64,000 nt of DNA from Niallia sp. FSL W8-0635 (GTDB lineage: Bacteria; Bacillota; Bacilli; Bacillales; Cytobacillaceae): assembly GCF_038007965.1 (NCBI RefSeq), contig NZ_JBBOYD010000001.1, positions 3,450,501 through 3,514,500 of the forward strand, written 5' to 3'. The notes under the pieces are model-generated. The model had not been told where the DNA came from and did not search any database. It saw only the letters and a list, made by a program, of their open reading frames with translations. Shown piece by piece: positions 1-7,362 of the stretch (its first letter is position 1; each line of letters begins with the position of its first letter). Made by a program: the position numbers and the translations under genes.

Positions 1-340
1 CTGTATATAACCGGAAAATCTCCGCTTATTTTCCTTTTGCTGTTTACTCGATTCAGGACAAGACACCTTAATTAAAAGGGAGTGAGTTTGATCCCATAAT
101 CCAAGGGACCCTCATTTTAAAGCATTACAGCAAACTGTATCACAAATAAGTGAGGTTTTATATAAATAAGGTTTTTGTATTCCTAATAAAGAAACTCGCC
201 AATTGGCGAGTTTTCCTTTTTTATATACCAATAACGAAGTCAATACCACTGTCATTTTGTCACGTATTTTTAGAAATGCACCTCAAAACGGAACCCTTTA
301 TAAATGCTTTCAGACTGTTTTTTATTCTTGGAAAGAAAAA
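1..340. repeat. Dispersed intergenic repeat, copy 1 (CGGA inverted motif plus terminator segment)
   Basis: This gene-free stretch begins with a short inverted motif, CCGGAAAATCTCCGCTTATT, and later holds the strong hairpin AAACTCGCC/GGCGAGTTT (192-213) followed by TTTTCC, then a stretch containing GCACCTCAAAACGGAAC. The same three blocks in the same order occur, diverged, at about 46549-46760. The second copy also lies directly downstream of a minus-strand HAD-phosphatase gene, so the repeat may be a 3'-flank unit or an intergenic mobile-like sequence. No coding function is supported here; the 64-codon plus-strand frame at 150-344 runs through the hairpin and lacks a ribosome binding site. 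Confidence 0.5.
192..213. terminator. Hairpin terminator downstream of the HAD gene
   Basis: A perfect 9-bp stem, AAACTCGCC/GGCGAGTTT, with a 4-nt AATT loop is followed by T-rich sequence on the plus strand. It lies about 130 bp past the end of the minus-strand HAD gene and can end transcription from either side. Confidence 0.6.
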
Positions 341-898
341 CTAATATAATTGTTGTAGCTCTTTCCAATCTTTTATTCTGTTTAATTCTAGATGTTTATT
401 ATAAAGATGGTCTTTCACAAAAAGCTGTGTAGAATGATTTAGGAGGGTTTCCAGGACAGCGGGTTTATCGTCAAAATAATAATCTAACTCGATACTTTGA
501 ATAATTCTTATTTTCTCATGATCTTCCATTCCACAATAAAAATGATTATCTGTAATAGGAAAACCAATTTCCTTCATCCACTCTTTTGTTTTTGCAGCAA
601 ATTGTTTTTTTCGAGCAGTAATATAATAAACTTGATGACCATTATTAACTAGTGCATTTAAAGCTTCGACTGCTCCAGAAAAGGGAGAACAATTTGTAAA
701 ATAAATTTCTTCTCTTAGTGAATCCCATAGTTGCTTTCCTTCGATAGCAGTCAATCCAAAGGGCTCGTGAATTTCCACTGTTGCTAATGCATGAAAAATT
801 TCTAATGGAATATTCTTTTTAAGCTTTTTATTATAAAGATTAAACGCATGCTGTCTTAAATTGATCAGTGTATCATCTATATCAAATCCGAACTTCAT
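341..898 (-). CDS. HAD-superfamily 5'(3')-deoxyribonucleotidase-like phosphatase
   Basis: This 185-residue protein is a cytoplasmic HAD phosphatase of the NT5C/YqfW-like kind. Motif I, FDIDDT, is at residues 4-9 with the nucleophile Asp6 and general acid Asp8. The motif II Thr sits in YITAR and the acidic motif IV in YYFDDKP. A good ribosome binding site (TGGAGG, 7 nt upstream) supports the ATG. The gene is the last of three closely spaced minus-strand genes after GTP cyclohydrolase II and RibD, with only 20 bp to ribD. By family it would dephosphorylate nucleotides or similar phosphoesters. By context it could serve as the 5-amino-6-ribitylaminouracil 5'-phosphate phosphatase that riboflavin synthesis needs; that second role is inference. 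Confidence 0.75.
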   Translation of the reverse strand: MKFGFDIDDTLINLRQHAFNLYNKKLKKNIPLEIFHALATVEIHEPFGLTAIEGKQLWDSLREEIYFTNCSPFSGAVEALNALVNNGHQVYYITARKKQFAAKTKEWMKEIGFPITDNHFYCGMEDHEKIRIIQSIELDYYFDDKPAVLETLLNHSTQLFVKDHLYNKHLELNRIKDWKELQQLY

Positions 899-918
899 TT
901 ATTTCCTCCATATAGATA

Positions 919-2019
919 CTATGCATTCCTATTAGGATAAGCAGTTATTTTAATATCTTCTCCTACCCACTCAGTCTTTTCAAAACGTAACGGAACCGCC
1001 TCATCTACTTTTTCAATATTTTCGCCTCTAAATGGCGTATAGGAATGAATACCGCCTACTATTTTAGGAGCAATATATACTAGATACTTATGAATTAAAC
1101 CCTCGCGCATAAAGCTTGCATTTACCTCACTTCCACCTTCGAGAAGAATATCAGTAATTCCTAGCTTATATAATTGTTGTAAAGCATTATTTAAATCTAA
1201 TTTTCCATTAATGGAAGGGATAGCTAACAAATCTACTCCCATTCCTTTTAATGCAATTGCTTTCTCCGAATCAATATTTGAAGCCGTAACAATTATCGTT
1301 TGTGCCTCTTTACAATTTGTTATATGAGCATCTAAAGGGGTTCGTAAATTCGTGTCCAATATAATTCGAATAGGATTTTTTGATGGTCCATCTAATCGGG
1401 TTGTCAATTTTGGATTGTCTGCTAACACTGTTCCAACACCAATTAAAATACCATCTACTTTGTTTCGTAAAACATGCACTTCTTTTCTTGCTGCTTCCCC
1501 GGTTATCCATTGACTATGACCAGTATATGTGGCAATTTTCCCATCCAAGGTCATTGCAACTTTCGAAATTACAAAAGGCGTTTCATGTATCATATTATGA
1601 ATAAAACGCTCATTTAATTGCTGTGCCTCTTTTTTTAAAATACCAACTTCCACTTCTATTCCTGCTTCTCTTAAGATACCAATCCCTCGACCAGCAACTT
1701 GAGGATTAGGATCTTCTGTTGCAACAACCACTCTCTTTACTCCTGAATTTTTAACCAGCAGTGCACAAGGAGGTGTTTTGCCATAGTGCGAACAAGGCTC
1801 TAATGTAACATAAAGCGTTGCATCTTTTGCATGGTCTCCTGCCATGTTAAAAGCATGAACTTCAGCATGTGGCTCTCCAGCCTTACGATGAAGACCTGTG
1901 CCGACAATTACTCCATCCTTTACTATTACAGCACCTACTACTGGATTAGGATTTGTCTTTCCAAGGGCTGATTCTGCAAGTTCCAATGCCATTCTCATAT
2001 AATCTTGATCATGCTTCAT
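919..2019 (-). CDS. ribD: Riboflavin biosynthesis protein RibD (deaminase/reductase)
   Basis: This bifunctional cytoplasmic enzyme first deaminates 2,5-diamino-6-ribosylaminopyrimidinone 5'-phosphate and then reduces the ribose with NADPH to the ribityl form. The N-terminal deaminase domain (about 1-145) carries the zinc site His51-Ala-Glu53 and the PCSHYGKTPPC stretch with Cys76 and Cys85. The reductase domain (about 147-366) starts at FVISKVAMTLDGKIA and includes ILLEGGSEVNASF. Its 366 residues match the family's usual length. The ribosome binding site AAGGAG overlaps the stop codon of the upstream GTP cyclohydrolase gene, 11 bp away, so the two are surely co-transcribed. Riboflavin synthase and lumazine synthase genes, which normally accompany it in Bacillus, are absent here. 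Confidence 0.95.
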   Translation of the reverse strand: MKHDQDYMRMALELAESALGKTNPNPVVGAVIVKDGVIVGTGLHRKAGEPHAEVHAFNMAGDHAKDATLYVTLEPCSHYGKTPPCALLVKNSGVKRVVVATEDPNPQVAGRGIGILREAGIEVEVGILKKEAQQLNERFIHNMIHETPFVISKVAMTLDGKIATYTGHSQWITGEAARKEVHVLRNKVDGILIGVGTVLADNPKLTTRLDGPSKNPIRIILDTNLRTPLDAHITNCKEAQTIIVTASNIDSEKAIALKGMGVDLLAIPSINGKLDLNNALQQLYKLGITDILLEGGSEVNASFMREGLIHKYLVYIAPKIVGGIHSYTPFRGENIEKVDEAVPLRFEKTEWVGEDIKITAYPNRNA

Positions 2020-2030
2020 ACCTATGCTCC

Positions 2031-2768
2031 TTAAATGGTCACTGTATTTTTCAAAGGAATATGACCAGATTTATTCACTTTCGTCTTTAAATAATTCTCA
2101 TTAAAGGATGAAACATCTCCCCATAAGGGAACATTTTCTTCTGCTGTGAGCCCAAGTTTCTTAAGTGCCTCCAATTTTTTCGGATTATTCGTAATTAATT
2201 TCACCGGTTTTTGACGAAGAGATTGAAGTACTTTTATAGGAGCTTCATAACTTCTCATATCATCTGGAAAATCAAGAGCAATATTTGCCTCAACGGTATC
2301 AAGGCCATTTTCTTGCAAAAGATACGCTAGGGATTTTGTAAATAACCCAATGCCTCTTCCTTCATGATTTGCTAAATAGAAGAGTGCGCCACTTCCGTTT
2401 TCTACTATCATTCGCATCGATTCTCTTAATTGATAACCACAATCACATCTTTTACTTCCAAAAATGTCACCTGTATGACATATGCTATGCATACGAATTA
2501 AAGCATTTTCTTCATTAGAAAAGTCTCCGTATACTAGAACAGAGGATTGCTGATAATCAGCTAGATCTAAAGACGGTAACGAACGTAGAACTTCTTCTTT
2601 CGTTTGATTTTTATTTATTGGTAACCACGTATACCACTGAAAGGTAACTACTTGATCGTCCAATTGAACCGGCAGCTTAACTGGACCAACTAAACTTAAA
2701 TTTTGCTCTTCGTTAAATGCGATTATTTCCATTTTATTTTGAAGAAGATCCATAATATTTTGATCCAT
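2031..2768 (-). CDS. ribA: GTP cyclohydrolase II (stand-alone RibA)
   Basis: This enzyme opens the imidazole ring of GTP, the committed step towards riboflavin. The catalytic domain starts near residue 77 and shows the zinc ligands Cys97, Cys108 and Cys110 in HSICHTGDIFGSKRCDCG, then NHEGRGIGL, the conserved Tyr of LAYLLQ, DTVEAN and the GTP-loop stretch LITNNPKK. The roughly 75-residue N-terminal extension is not a DHBP synthase domain, so this is a monofunctional RibA, unlike the RibB-RibA fusion of the B. subtilis rib operon. It is first in a ribA-ribD-HAD operon. No FMN riboswitch precedes it. A promoter-like sequence and a 7-5-7 palindrome lie about 120-170 bp upstream. Confidence 0.9.
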   Translation of the reverse strand: MDQNIMDLLQNKMEIIAFNEEQNLSLVGPVKLPVQLDDQVVTFQWYTWLPINKNQTKEEVLRSLPSLDLADYQQSSVLVYGDFSNEENALIRMHSICHTGDIFGSKRCDCGYQLRESMRMIVENGSGALFYLANHEGRGIGLFTKSLAYLLQENGLDTVEANIALDFPDDMRSYEAPIKVLQSLRQKPVKLITNNPKKLEALKKLGLTAEENVPLWGDVSSFNENYLKTKVNKSGHIPLKNTVTI

Positions 2769-2887
2769 CCGAAAATCTCCTTTATTGTCTGTAGTATTCT
2801 TTAATCTGTATTAGTAATATAAATATATCATTTAAAATATTTTCACCTAAATAGTTAGTAAAAAGGATTAAATTATTTAGCCCCTTC

Positions 2888-2935
2888 TACTTACTATATG
2901 TAAGTAAGTTTATTATCATAAGGATGTTGCGTCAA
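2888..2935 (-). promoter_or_regulatory. Candidate ribA promoter with overlapping 7-5-7 palindromic operator
   Basis: Reading on the minus strand, TTGACG (2930-2935) and a weaker TAAACT (2907-2912) are spaced by 17 bp. Directly downstream, over the expected start of transcription, is TACTTAC-N5-GTAAGTA (2888-2906), a perfect 7-bp inverted repeat with a 5-bp AT spacer, typical of TetR/MarR-type dimer sites. The element boxes of the FMN riboswitch are not present anywhere in the leader, so control by a repressor is the simplest reading. Which protein binds is unknown; the nearby TetR gene has different-looking sites in front of itself. Confidence 0.5.
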
Positions 2936-3089
2936 GTGAATAGCTTTTAAATTATTTAAAACCAATTGGATTACTCAACTTTTCAACTTGAAATCTCACT
3001 GATAACTGTTATCATATAGCAAATAATTCATTCGTACAATTCAAACCTCCTATGCATTGTTACAACGATTACTTCGGGAACTCCATTCA

Positions 3090-3164
3090 TTGATTTTTCT
3101 CTTTATATACTATATAATTTGACTACTCAGTCATGAATTCAGAAAAAATTTGACCAACTAGTCA
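3090..3164 (+). promoter_or_regulatory. tetR promoter and twin operators (autoregulation)
   Basis: TTGATT (3090-3095) and TATAAT (3113-3118) are 17 bp apart. Just downstream lie two near-identical palindromes, TGACTACTCAGTCA (3120-3133) and TGACCAACTAGTCA (3151-3164), each TGACt-N4-aGTCA, with centres 31 bp apart (about three helical turns). This placement would block transcription of the TetR gene 36 bp further on, as expected for autorepression. The rest of the 2769-3199 interval shows no gene. Confidence 0.75.
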
Positions 3165-3199
3165 CAACATCGCTTCCTATAAGCACTGGAGGAAAATAC

Positions 3200-4075
3200 G
3201 TGAAAGAAAAAGAAAAAATAATTATTGATTCAGCCATTAAGTTTTTTGCTCAAAAGGGTTTTTCTTCAACATCTGTACAAGAAATTGCAAGCGATTGTGG
3301 TATATCGAAAGGCGCATTTTATTTATACTTCAAGTCAAAAGAGTCACTTCTTTATAAAATCTTGCAATATTACTACGATGAATTAATCAAAACCTTTGAG
3401 GAAATCAGTCTAAAATCTATCCCAGCTAGAGATAAATACATGGAACAGCTTACCTTTATGTTCAATCACGCCTTAAAGCATAAAGAATTTATCATCATGC
3501 AATCCAAAGAACAGGCAATCCCATTAAATAGCTCTATTAAAGATTTATTAGTACAAATGCAATCAGAAATGCAAAATTATAATCTTAAGGGTCTCCATGC
3601 AATTTATGGAGAAGAAAAGAAGAATTATCTTTTAGACCTTCTGATGATACAAGAAGGACTTGTTCATTCTTTTTTGAAGATAGTAATTTTAGAATCATCT
3701 AATATTTCAACGAAAGATATTTCTCATTATCTTTTAAAAAGATTAGATTCCATTATAACGGATATGGAAGCAAATGACGAGCCACCTCTCTTTACCAATG
3801 ATTTTCTTAAACATATTATTAAAAAGCCTAAAATCAACTTTATAGAAGATAGCTATCAACACCTATTAGATGCTGTTACTTCTATCCAAAGGAAAACCGA
3901 GTATATTTCTCATAAACAAGAGATCGAGGTAACAATAGAGGTATTAATGACAGAAATCCATGCCGATGAGCCAAGAGTACCTATTATTAAGGGAATGCTT
4001 TCTAATTTGAACGGTTATGAAGACTTGAAGGAAGAACAAAAAACAATTGCTGAATTTTATCATATCGCACTGTAA
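3200..4075 (+). CDS. TetR/AcrR-family transcriptional repressor
   Basis: This 291-residue DNA-binding regulator has a TetR N-terminal domain: the helix-turn-helix lies around residues 24-45 (TSVQEIASDCGISKGAFYLYFKSKESLLYKIL). The C-terminal ligand-binding part is about 90 residues longer than in a typical 190-200-residue TetR, a size close to B. subtilis YerO (289 residues), although relatedness was not tested. The start is GTG, chosen because CTGGAGG lies 5-6 nt upstream. Two TGACT-N4-AGTCA palindromes in its own promoter point to autoregulation. No efflux pump is adjacent: the next gene is a potassium channel beyond a hairpin terminator, so the target and ligand cannot be deduced from context. 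Confidence 0.9.
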   Translation: MKEKEKIIIDSAIKFFAQKGFSSTSVQEIASDCGISKGAFYLYFKSKESLLYKILQYYYDELIKTFEEISLKSIPARDKYMEQLTFMFNHALKHKEFIIMQSKEQAIPLNSSIKDLLVQMQSEMQNYNLKGLHAIYGEEKKNYLLDLLMIQEGLVHSFLKIVILESSNISTKDISHYLLKRLDSIITDMEANDEPPLFTNDFLKHIIKKPKINFIEDSYQHLLDAVTSIQRKTEYISHKQEIEVTIEVLMTEIHADEPRVPIIKGMLSNLNGYEDLKEEQKTIAEFYHIAL

Positions 4076-4087
4076 ATATATCTCGAT

Positions 4088-4121
4088 AAAAAAACTTTCA
4101 TATGATTATGAAAGTTTTTTT
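4088..4121. terminator. Terminator between tetR and yugO
   Basis: AAAAAAACTTTCAT and ATGAAAGTTTTTTT form a 14-bp stem around a short ATGATT-region loop with A and T tracts on either side, a bidirectional intrinsic terminator. The ATG at 4102 lies inside this hairpin, which argues against its use as the start of the following gene. Confidence 0.85.
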
Positions 4122-4167
4122 ATTGGTCAATAATGCAAAGGATAACAACTTTAAGAGGTGTCAAACT

Positions 4168-5157
4168 TTGCCTAATTCCATACTTTCTAGATTCTTAAGA
4201 TTACCATTAAGTATACGTGTATTAACCATTTCTCTTTCTATTATTATCCTATTCGGATTCTTTATCACTTGGATTGAACCAGAAACATTTCCCACTTTAT
4301 TTGAAGGAGTCTGGTGGGCAATTATTACAACCTCTACAGTAGGATATGGCGATTATGCTCCCATTACGATTTTGGGAAGAATAACTGGCATGTTATTAAT
4401 TTTATCTGGGGTAGGATTCCTATCTACTTATTTAGTGACATTAGCAACAGCTGCTGTAGCAAAACAAAATGCCTATCTTGAAGGAAAAACTACTTATAAA
4501 GGACAAAACCATTTGATAATCATCGGTTGGAATGAACGTTCAAAGCTAATGATCCACTCCATTATTAAAGATAAAGAAAATATTCCAGTTACCTTAATTG
4601 ATGAATCCTTAGCAACTAATCCAGTGCCTGAAATGATTCATTTTGTTAAAGGAAACTCTAATTTAGACAGCGTTTTGTTTAAGGCGAATATAATGACTGC
4701 AAATAAGGTTATTATAACAGCCGATCAAAACAAAGAAGAGTTGCAAGCAGATATGCATTCGATTTTAACTTTACTCGCAATAAAAGGGTTGAATCCTACT
4801 GTCCCTTGTATCGTTGAAATACTGACAGCAGAACAAGTACAGAATGCGAAAAGAGCTGGAGCTGATGAAATTATTGAGACAAATAGTCTTACAAGCTTCG
4901 TTATGCATAATAGCTTAAATTCACAAGATACGATGATTGCATTTCTAGAACTTTTAAATCAACTAAAGGATAAAAAGCTCCAATTTATTCCTCTAAAAAA
5001 TATAAACGAAGAATTAGTAGATTATTTGACATTGAACAATTATTTATTAGCAAATGGTAAGTTATTATTAGGAGTGAAAAGAGGGGGATCTAGTTATCTG
5101 AATCCTAACCCTTCCTTTGTATTTGAAGAAAAGGATGAATTGATTATTATTACTTAA
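4168..5157 (+). CDS. yugO: YugO-type potassium channel with RCK/TrkA-N domain
   Basis: This is a two-helix membrane potassium channel with a cytosolic regulatory domain. The first membrane helix is about residues 15-35 and the pore helix carries the selectivity filter TVGYGD in ITTSTVGYGDYAP. The second helix follows at about 70-95. The C-terminal half is an RCK/TrkA-N Rossmann domain beginning with HLIIIGWNERS. The TTG start at 4168 is preferred over an in-frame ATG at 4102 because AAGAGGTG lies 8 nt before the TTG, the upstream ATG is inside a terminator, and the resulting 329 residues match B. subtilis YugO (328). In B. subtilis YugO is the channel behind electrical signalling in biofilms; such a role here is only inferred. 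Confidence 0.88.
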   Translation: MPNSILSRFLRLPLSIRVLTISLSIIILFGFFITWIEPETFPTLFEGVWWAIITTSTVGYGDYAPITILGRITGMLLILSGVGFLSTYLVTLATAAVAKQNAYLEGKTTYKGQNHLIIIGWNERSKLMIHSIIKDKENIPVTLIDESLATNPVPEMIHFVKGNSNLDSVLFKANIMTANKVIITADQNKEELQADMHSILTLLAIKGLNPTVPCIVEILTAEQVQNAKRAGADEIIETNSLTSFVMHNSLNSQDTMIAFLELLNQLKDKKLQFIPLKNINEELVDYLTLNNYLLANGKLLLGVKRGGSSYLNPNPSFVFEEKDELIIIT

Positions 5158-5159
5158 AT

Positions 5160-5207
5160 AGTTTTCCATGGCTTGCTAGCTAGCAGCAAGCCTCAGAAAA
5201 CAACTAT
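5160..5207. other. Long hairpin after yugO
   Basis: GTTTTC and GAAAAC arms enclose a second stem, GCTTGCT/AGCAGCAAGC, around TAGC. No U-tract follows, so this may be a processed 3' end or a weak terminator for yugO rather than a canonical one. Confidence 0.4.
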
Positions 5208-5294
5208 ATAAAACATAGCCTTATTAATTAATCCAAGTCTCACAAAAATAAGCGCTTATTTCAAGGATTTTACTCTTCCATCAACAATCTATCA

Positions 5295-5627
5295 TTATGC
5301 TTCTAAAAATGTTTTACAAGCACTTGCACATTCCCTACAAATTTCTGCACAGTATTGACAGTGACGATGTTCATGCTTTTCACATTCACGGGCACAATCC
5401 TCACAAACAGAGAGACAAATTTCTGCAAACTCTTTAGCGTATGGAGATTTTCTAATGATAGCTTGTTCTAAATAACTACAAAATTGAATACATTCCCTAT
5501 TCGTATGAATGCAATCTATCATTGGTGCATTATTTTCTTCTGCTAAGCATTCATTTAAGCAGTGGTTACAAACTATCATACATTCCTGCAAGGATTTTAT
5601 TAGTACTTGTTCTTTTTCAATAAGCAT
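5295..5627 (-). CDS. Cysteine-rich four-helix-bundle protein (DUF326/YhjQ-like, probable copper binder)
   Basis: This 110-residue protein is packed with paired cysteines along predicted helices (CMIVCNHCLNEC, CIHTNRECIQFC, CLSVCEDCARECEKHEHRHCQYCAEICRECASAC). This pattern is that of the DUF326 family, which includes B. subtilis YhjQ and the copper-storage protein Csp, where inward-facing cysteines of a four-helix bundle bind Cu(I). There is no signal peptide, so it should act in the cytosol. The ribosome binding site GGAGGAG lies upstream of the ATG. No copper-responsive promoter element or copper pump is visible nearby. Copper storage is inferred from the family. Confidence 0.75.
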   Translation of the reverse strand: MLIEKEQVLIKSLQECMIVCNHCLNECLAEENNAPMIDCIHTNRECIQFCSYLEQAIIRKSPYAKEFAEICLSVCEDCARECEKHEHRHCQYCAEICRECASACKTFLEA

Positions 5628-5723
5628 AAGTTTCTCCTCCTTCTACCCGTTTCTATTTATTTAACCTTTCAAAAAATCTTTAAACCTTTAGAAAAAGGAA
5701 TAGAATTTTATCGGAGAAGCTAA

Positions 5724-5769
5724 AAAAAGCTATCGGGACTCCTTTTTAGAAGTGTACCGATAGCTTTTT
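5724..5769. terminator. Bidirectional terminator after pgi
   Basis: AAAAAGCTATCGG and CCGATAGCTTTTT form a 13-bp stem immediately past the pgi stop codon on the minus strand, with A/T tracts on both sides. Confidence 0.85.
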
Positions 5770-5781
5770 AAATACTATTGA

Positions 5782-7128
5782 TTATAAACGACTTTCTAAT
5801 TCTGCTTTCTTCTCTTCAAATCCTGGTTTACCAAGTAACGCAAACATATTTACTTTGTATGCTTCTACTCCTGGTTGATCAAATGGATTTACCCCTAGTA
5901 AATAACCGCTGATCGCACAAGCTTTTTCAAAGAAGTATACAAGATATCCGAACGTATACTCATTCATTTCCGGAATGCTAACAATTAGGTTTGGTACTCC
6001 ACCATCTGTATGTGCAAGAAGTGTTCCTTCAAACGCTTTGTTGTTAACAAAATCTATAGTTTGTCCAGCAAGATAATTTAAGCCATCTAAGTCATTTTCT
6101 TCTGCTTCAATTACTAGCTCATGACGAGGCTTGTCCACTTTTACAATTGTTTCAAAAATGTCACGACGACCTTCTTGAACATATTGTCCTAATGAATGTA
6201 GGTCAGTTGAGAAGTTTGCAGAAGAAGGATAAATACCTTTTTGGTCTTTTCCTTCGCTTTCGCCAAACAATTGCTTCCACCATTCGGAGAAATATTGCAA
6301 TCCTGGTTCGTAGTTAATTAACATTTCAATTGTTTTTCCTTTATTATAAAGAACATTACGAACTGCTGCGTATTGATATGCAATGTTGTTTTTCAATTCT
6401 GATGTACCGAAATCAGTTCTAGCTGCTGCTGCACCTTCCATCATTACTGTAATATCAGCGCCGCTCACAGCAATCGGTAATAAGCCAACTGGTGTTAAAA
6501 CAGAATAACGTCCACCAACATCATCAGGAATAATAAATGATTCATATCCTTCTTCTGTCGCTAGCGTTTTTAACGCGCCTCTTGCCTTATCAGTAGTAGC
6601 ATAAATTCTTGTTCTTGCTTCTTCTACACCATATTTTTGTTCTAATAATTTACGGAAAATACGGAATGCAATTGCTGGTTCTGTAGTTGTTCCAGATTTA
6701 GAAATAACATTGATAGAGAAATCTTTATCTCCAAGGAAATCAATAACATCACTCATATATGTAGAGCTAATATCTTTCCCAATAAAGATAATTTGTGGTG
6801 TGTTTCTTTTTTCTTTTGGTAAAGAATTATAAAAGCTATGATTTAGCATTTCAATCGCAGCACGAGCTCCAAGGTAGGAACCTCCGATACCGATTACAAG
6901 TAAAACTTCTGAATCACTTTTAATTTTTTCTGCCGCTTTTTGAATACGTGCAAATTCTTCTTTATCATAATCTACAGGAAGATCTATCCATCCAAGAAAA
7001 TCGCTTCCTTGTCCAGTTTTTTCATGTAAGGAATGATGGGCAACTTTTACTGCATCTTCTAAATATGTAATTTCGTGCTCTCCAAAGAAACTTAATGCCT
7101 TTGAGTAATCAAAACGAACGTGTGTCAT
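5782..7128 (-). CDS. pgi: Glucose-6-phosphate isomerase
   Basis: This cytoplasmic glycolytic enzyme interconverts glucose 6-phosphate and fructose 6-phosphate. Recognisable family segments are the SIS-fold sugar-phosphate loop [25 protein letters not shown], the active-site stretch [17 protein letters not shown] and the C-terminal [13 protein letters not shown]. The ATG at 7128 ([12 protein letters not shown]) is chosen because GGAGG lies about 8 nt upstream. The longer frame starting with TTG at 7143 overlaps that ribosome binding site. The result is 448 residues, as expected for the Bacillus enzyme. Like B. subtilis pgi (yugL), it sits beside yugO and the YugJ/YugK alcohol dehydrogenases. 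It has its own terminator. Confidence 0.96.
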   Translation of the reverse strand: MTHVRFDYSKALSFFGEHEITYLEDAVKVAHHSLHEKTGQGSDFLGWIDLPVDYDKEEFARIQKAAEKIKSDSEVLLVIGIGGSYLGARAAIEMLNHSFYNSLPKEKRNTPQIIFIGKDISSTYMSDVIDFLGDKDFSINVISKSGTTTEPAIAFRIFRKLLEQKYGVEEARTRIYATTDKARGALKTLATEEGYESFIIPDDVGGRYSVLTPVGLLPIAVSGADITVMMEGAAAARTDFGTSELKNNIAYQYAAVRNVLYNKGKTIEMLINYEPGLQYFSEWWKQLFGESEGKDQKGIYPSSANFSTDLHSLGQYVQEGRRDIFETIVKVDKPRHELVIEAEENDLDGLNYLAGQTIDFVNNKAFEGTLLAHTDGGVPNLIVSIPEMNEYTFGYLVYFFEKACAISGYLLGVNPFDQPGVEAYKVNMFALLGKPGFEEKKAELESRL

Positions 7129-7317
7129 AAATTGATCCTCCAATTATAATATTTATTTATTACTCCTCTTCCACTTTATCGGAAGTAGAAAAAGGAATCA
7201 AGAAAGAACTCGTGTTGAAAACGGATACATTATCTTTTTTTTTCATTTTTCACCAATTTTTCAATTTTAATTTAACTTTTTCAACAAGAAGAAAAGGAAT
7301 ACGATAAATCCAGTTAA

Positions 7318-7355
7318 AAACCTACAAACAATTTAGCTAAATTATTTGTAGGTTT
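7318..7355. terminator. Terminator after yugJ
   Basis: AAACCTACAAA and TTTGTAGGTTT pair over 11 bp around an ATTTAGCTAAAT-type loop and are followed by T-rich sequence. It lies 8 bp past the stop codon of the minus-strand alcohol dehydrogenase gene. The rest of 7129-7362 shows only AT-rich leader sequence for pgi. Confidence 0.8.
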
Positions 7356-7362
7356 GTTTCTT

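Noticed and set aside
150..344. 64-codon plus-strand frame at the left edge
   Set aside because: It runs through the terminator hairpin and the dispersed repeat, has no ribosome binding site and low-complexity content.
2769..3000. Possible FMN riboswitch upstream of ribA
   Set aside because: None of the conserved RFN segments (such as the GGGGCAGGGTGAAATTCCC core) is present on the minus strand.
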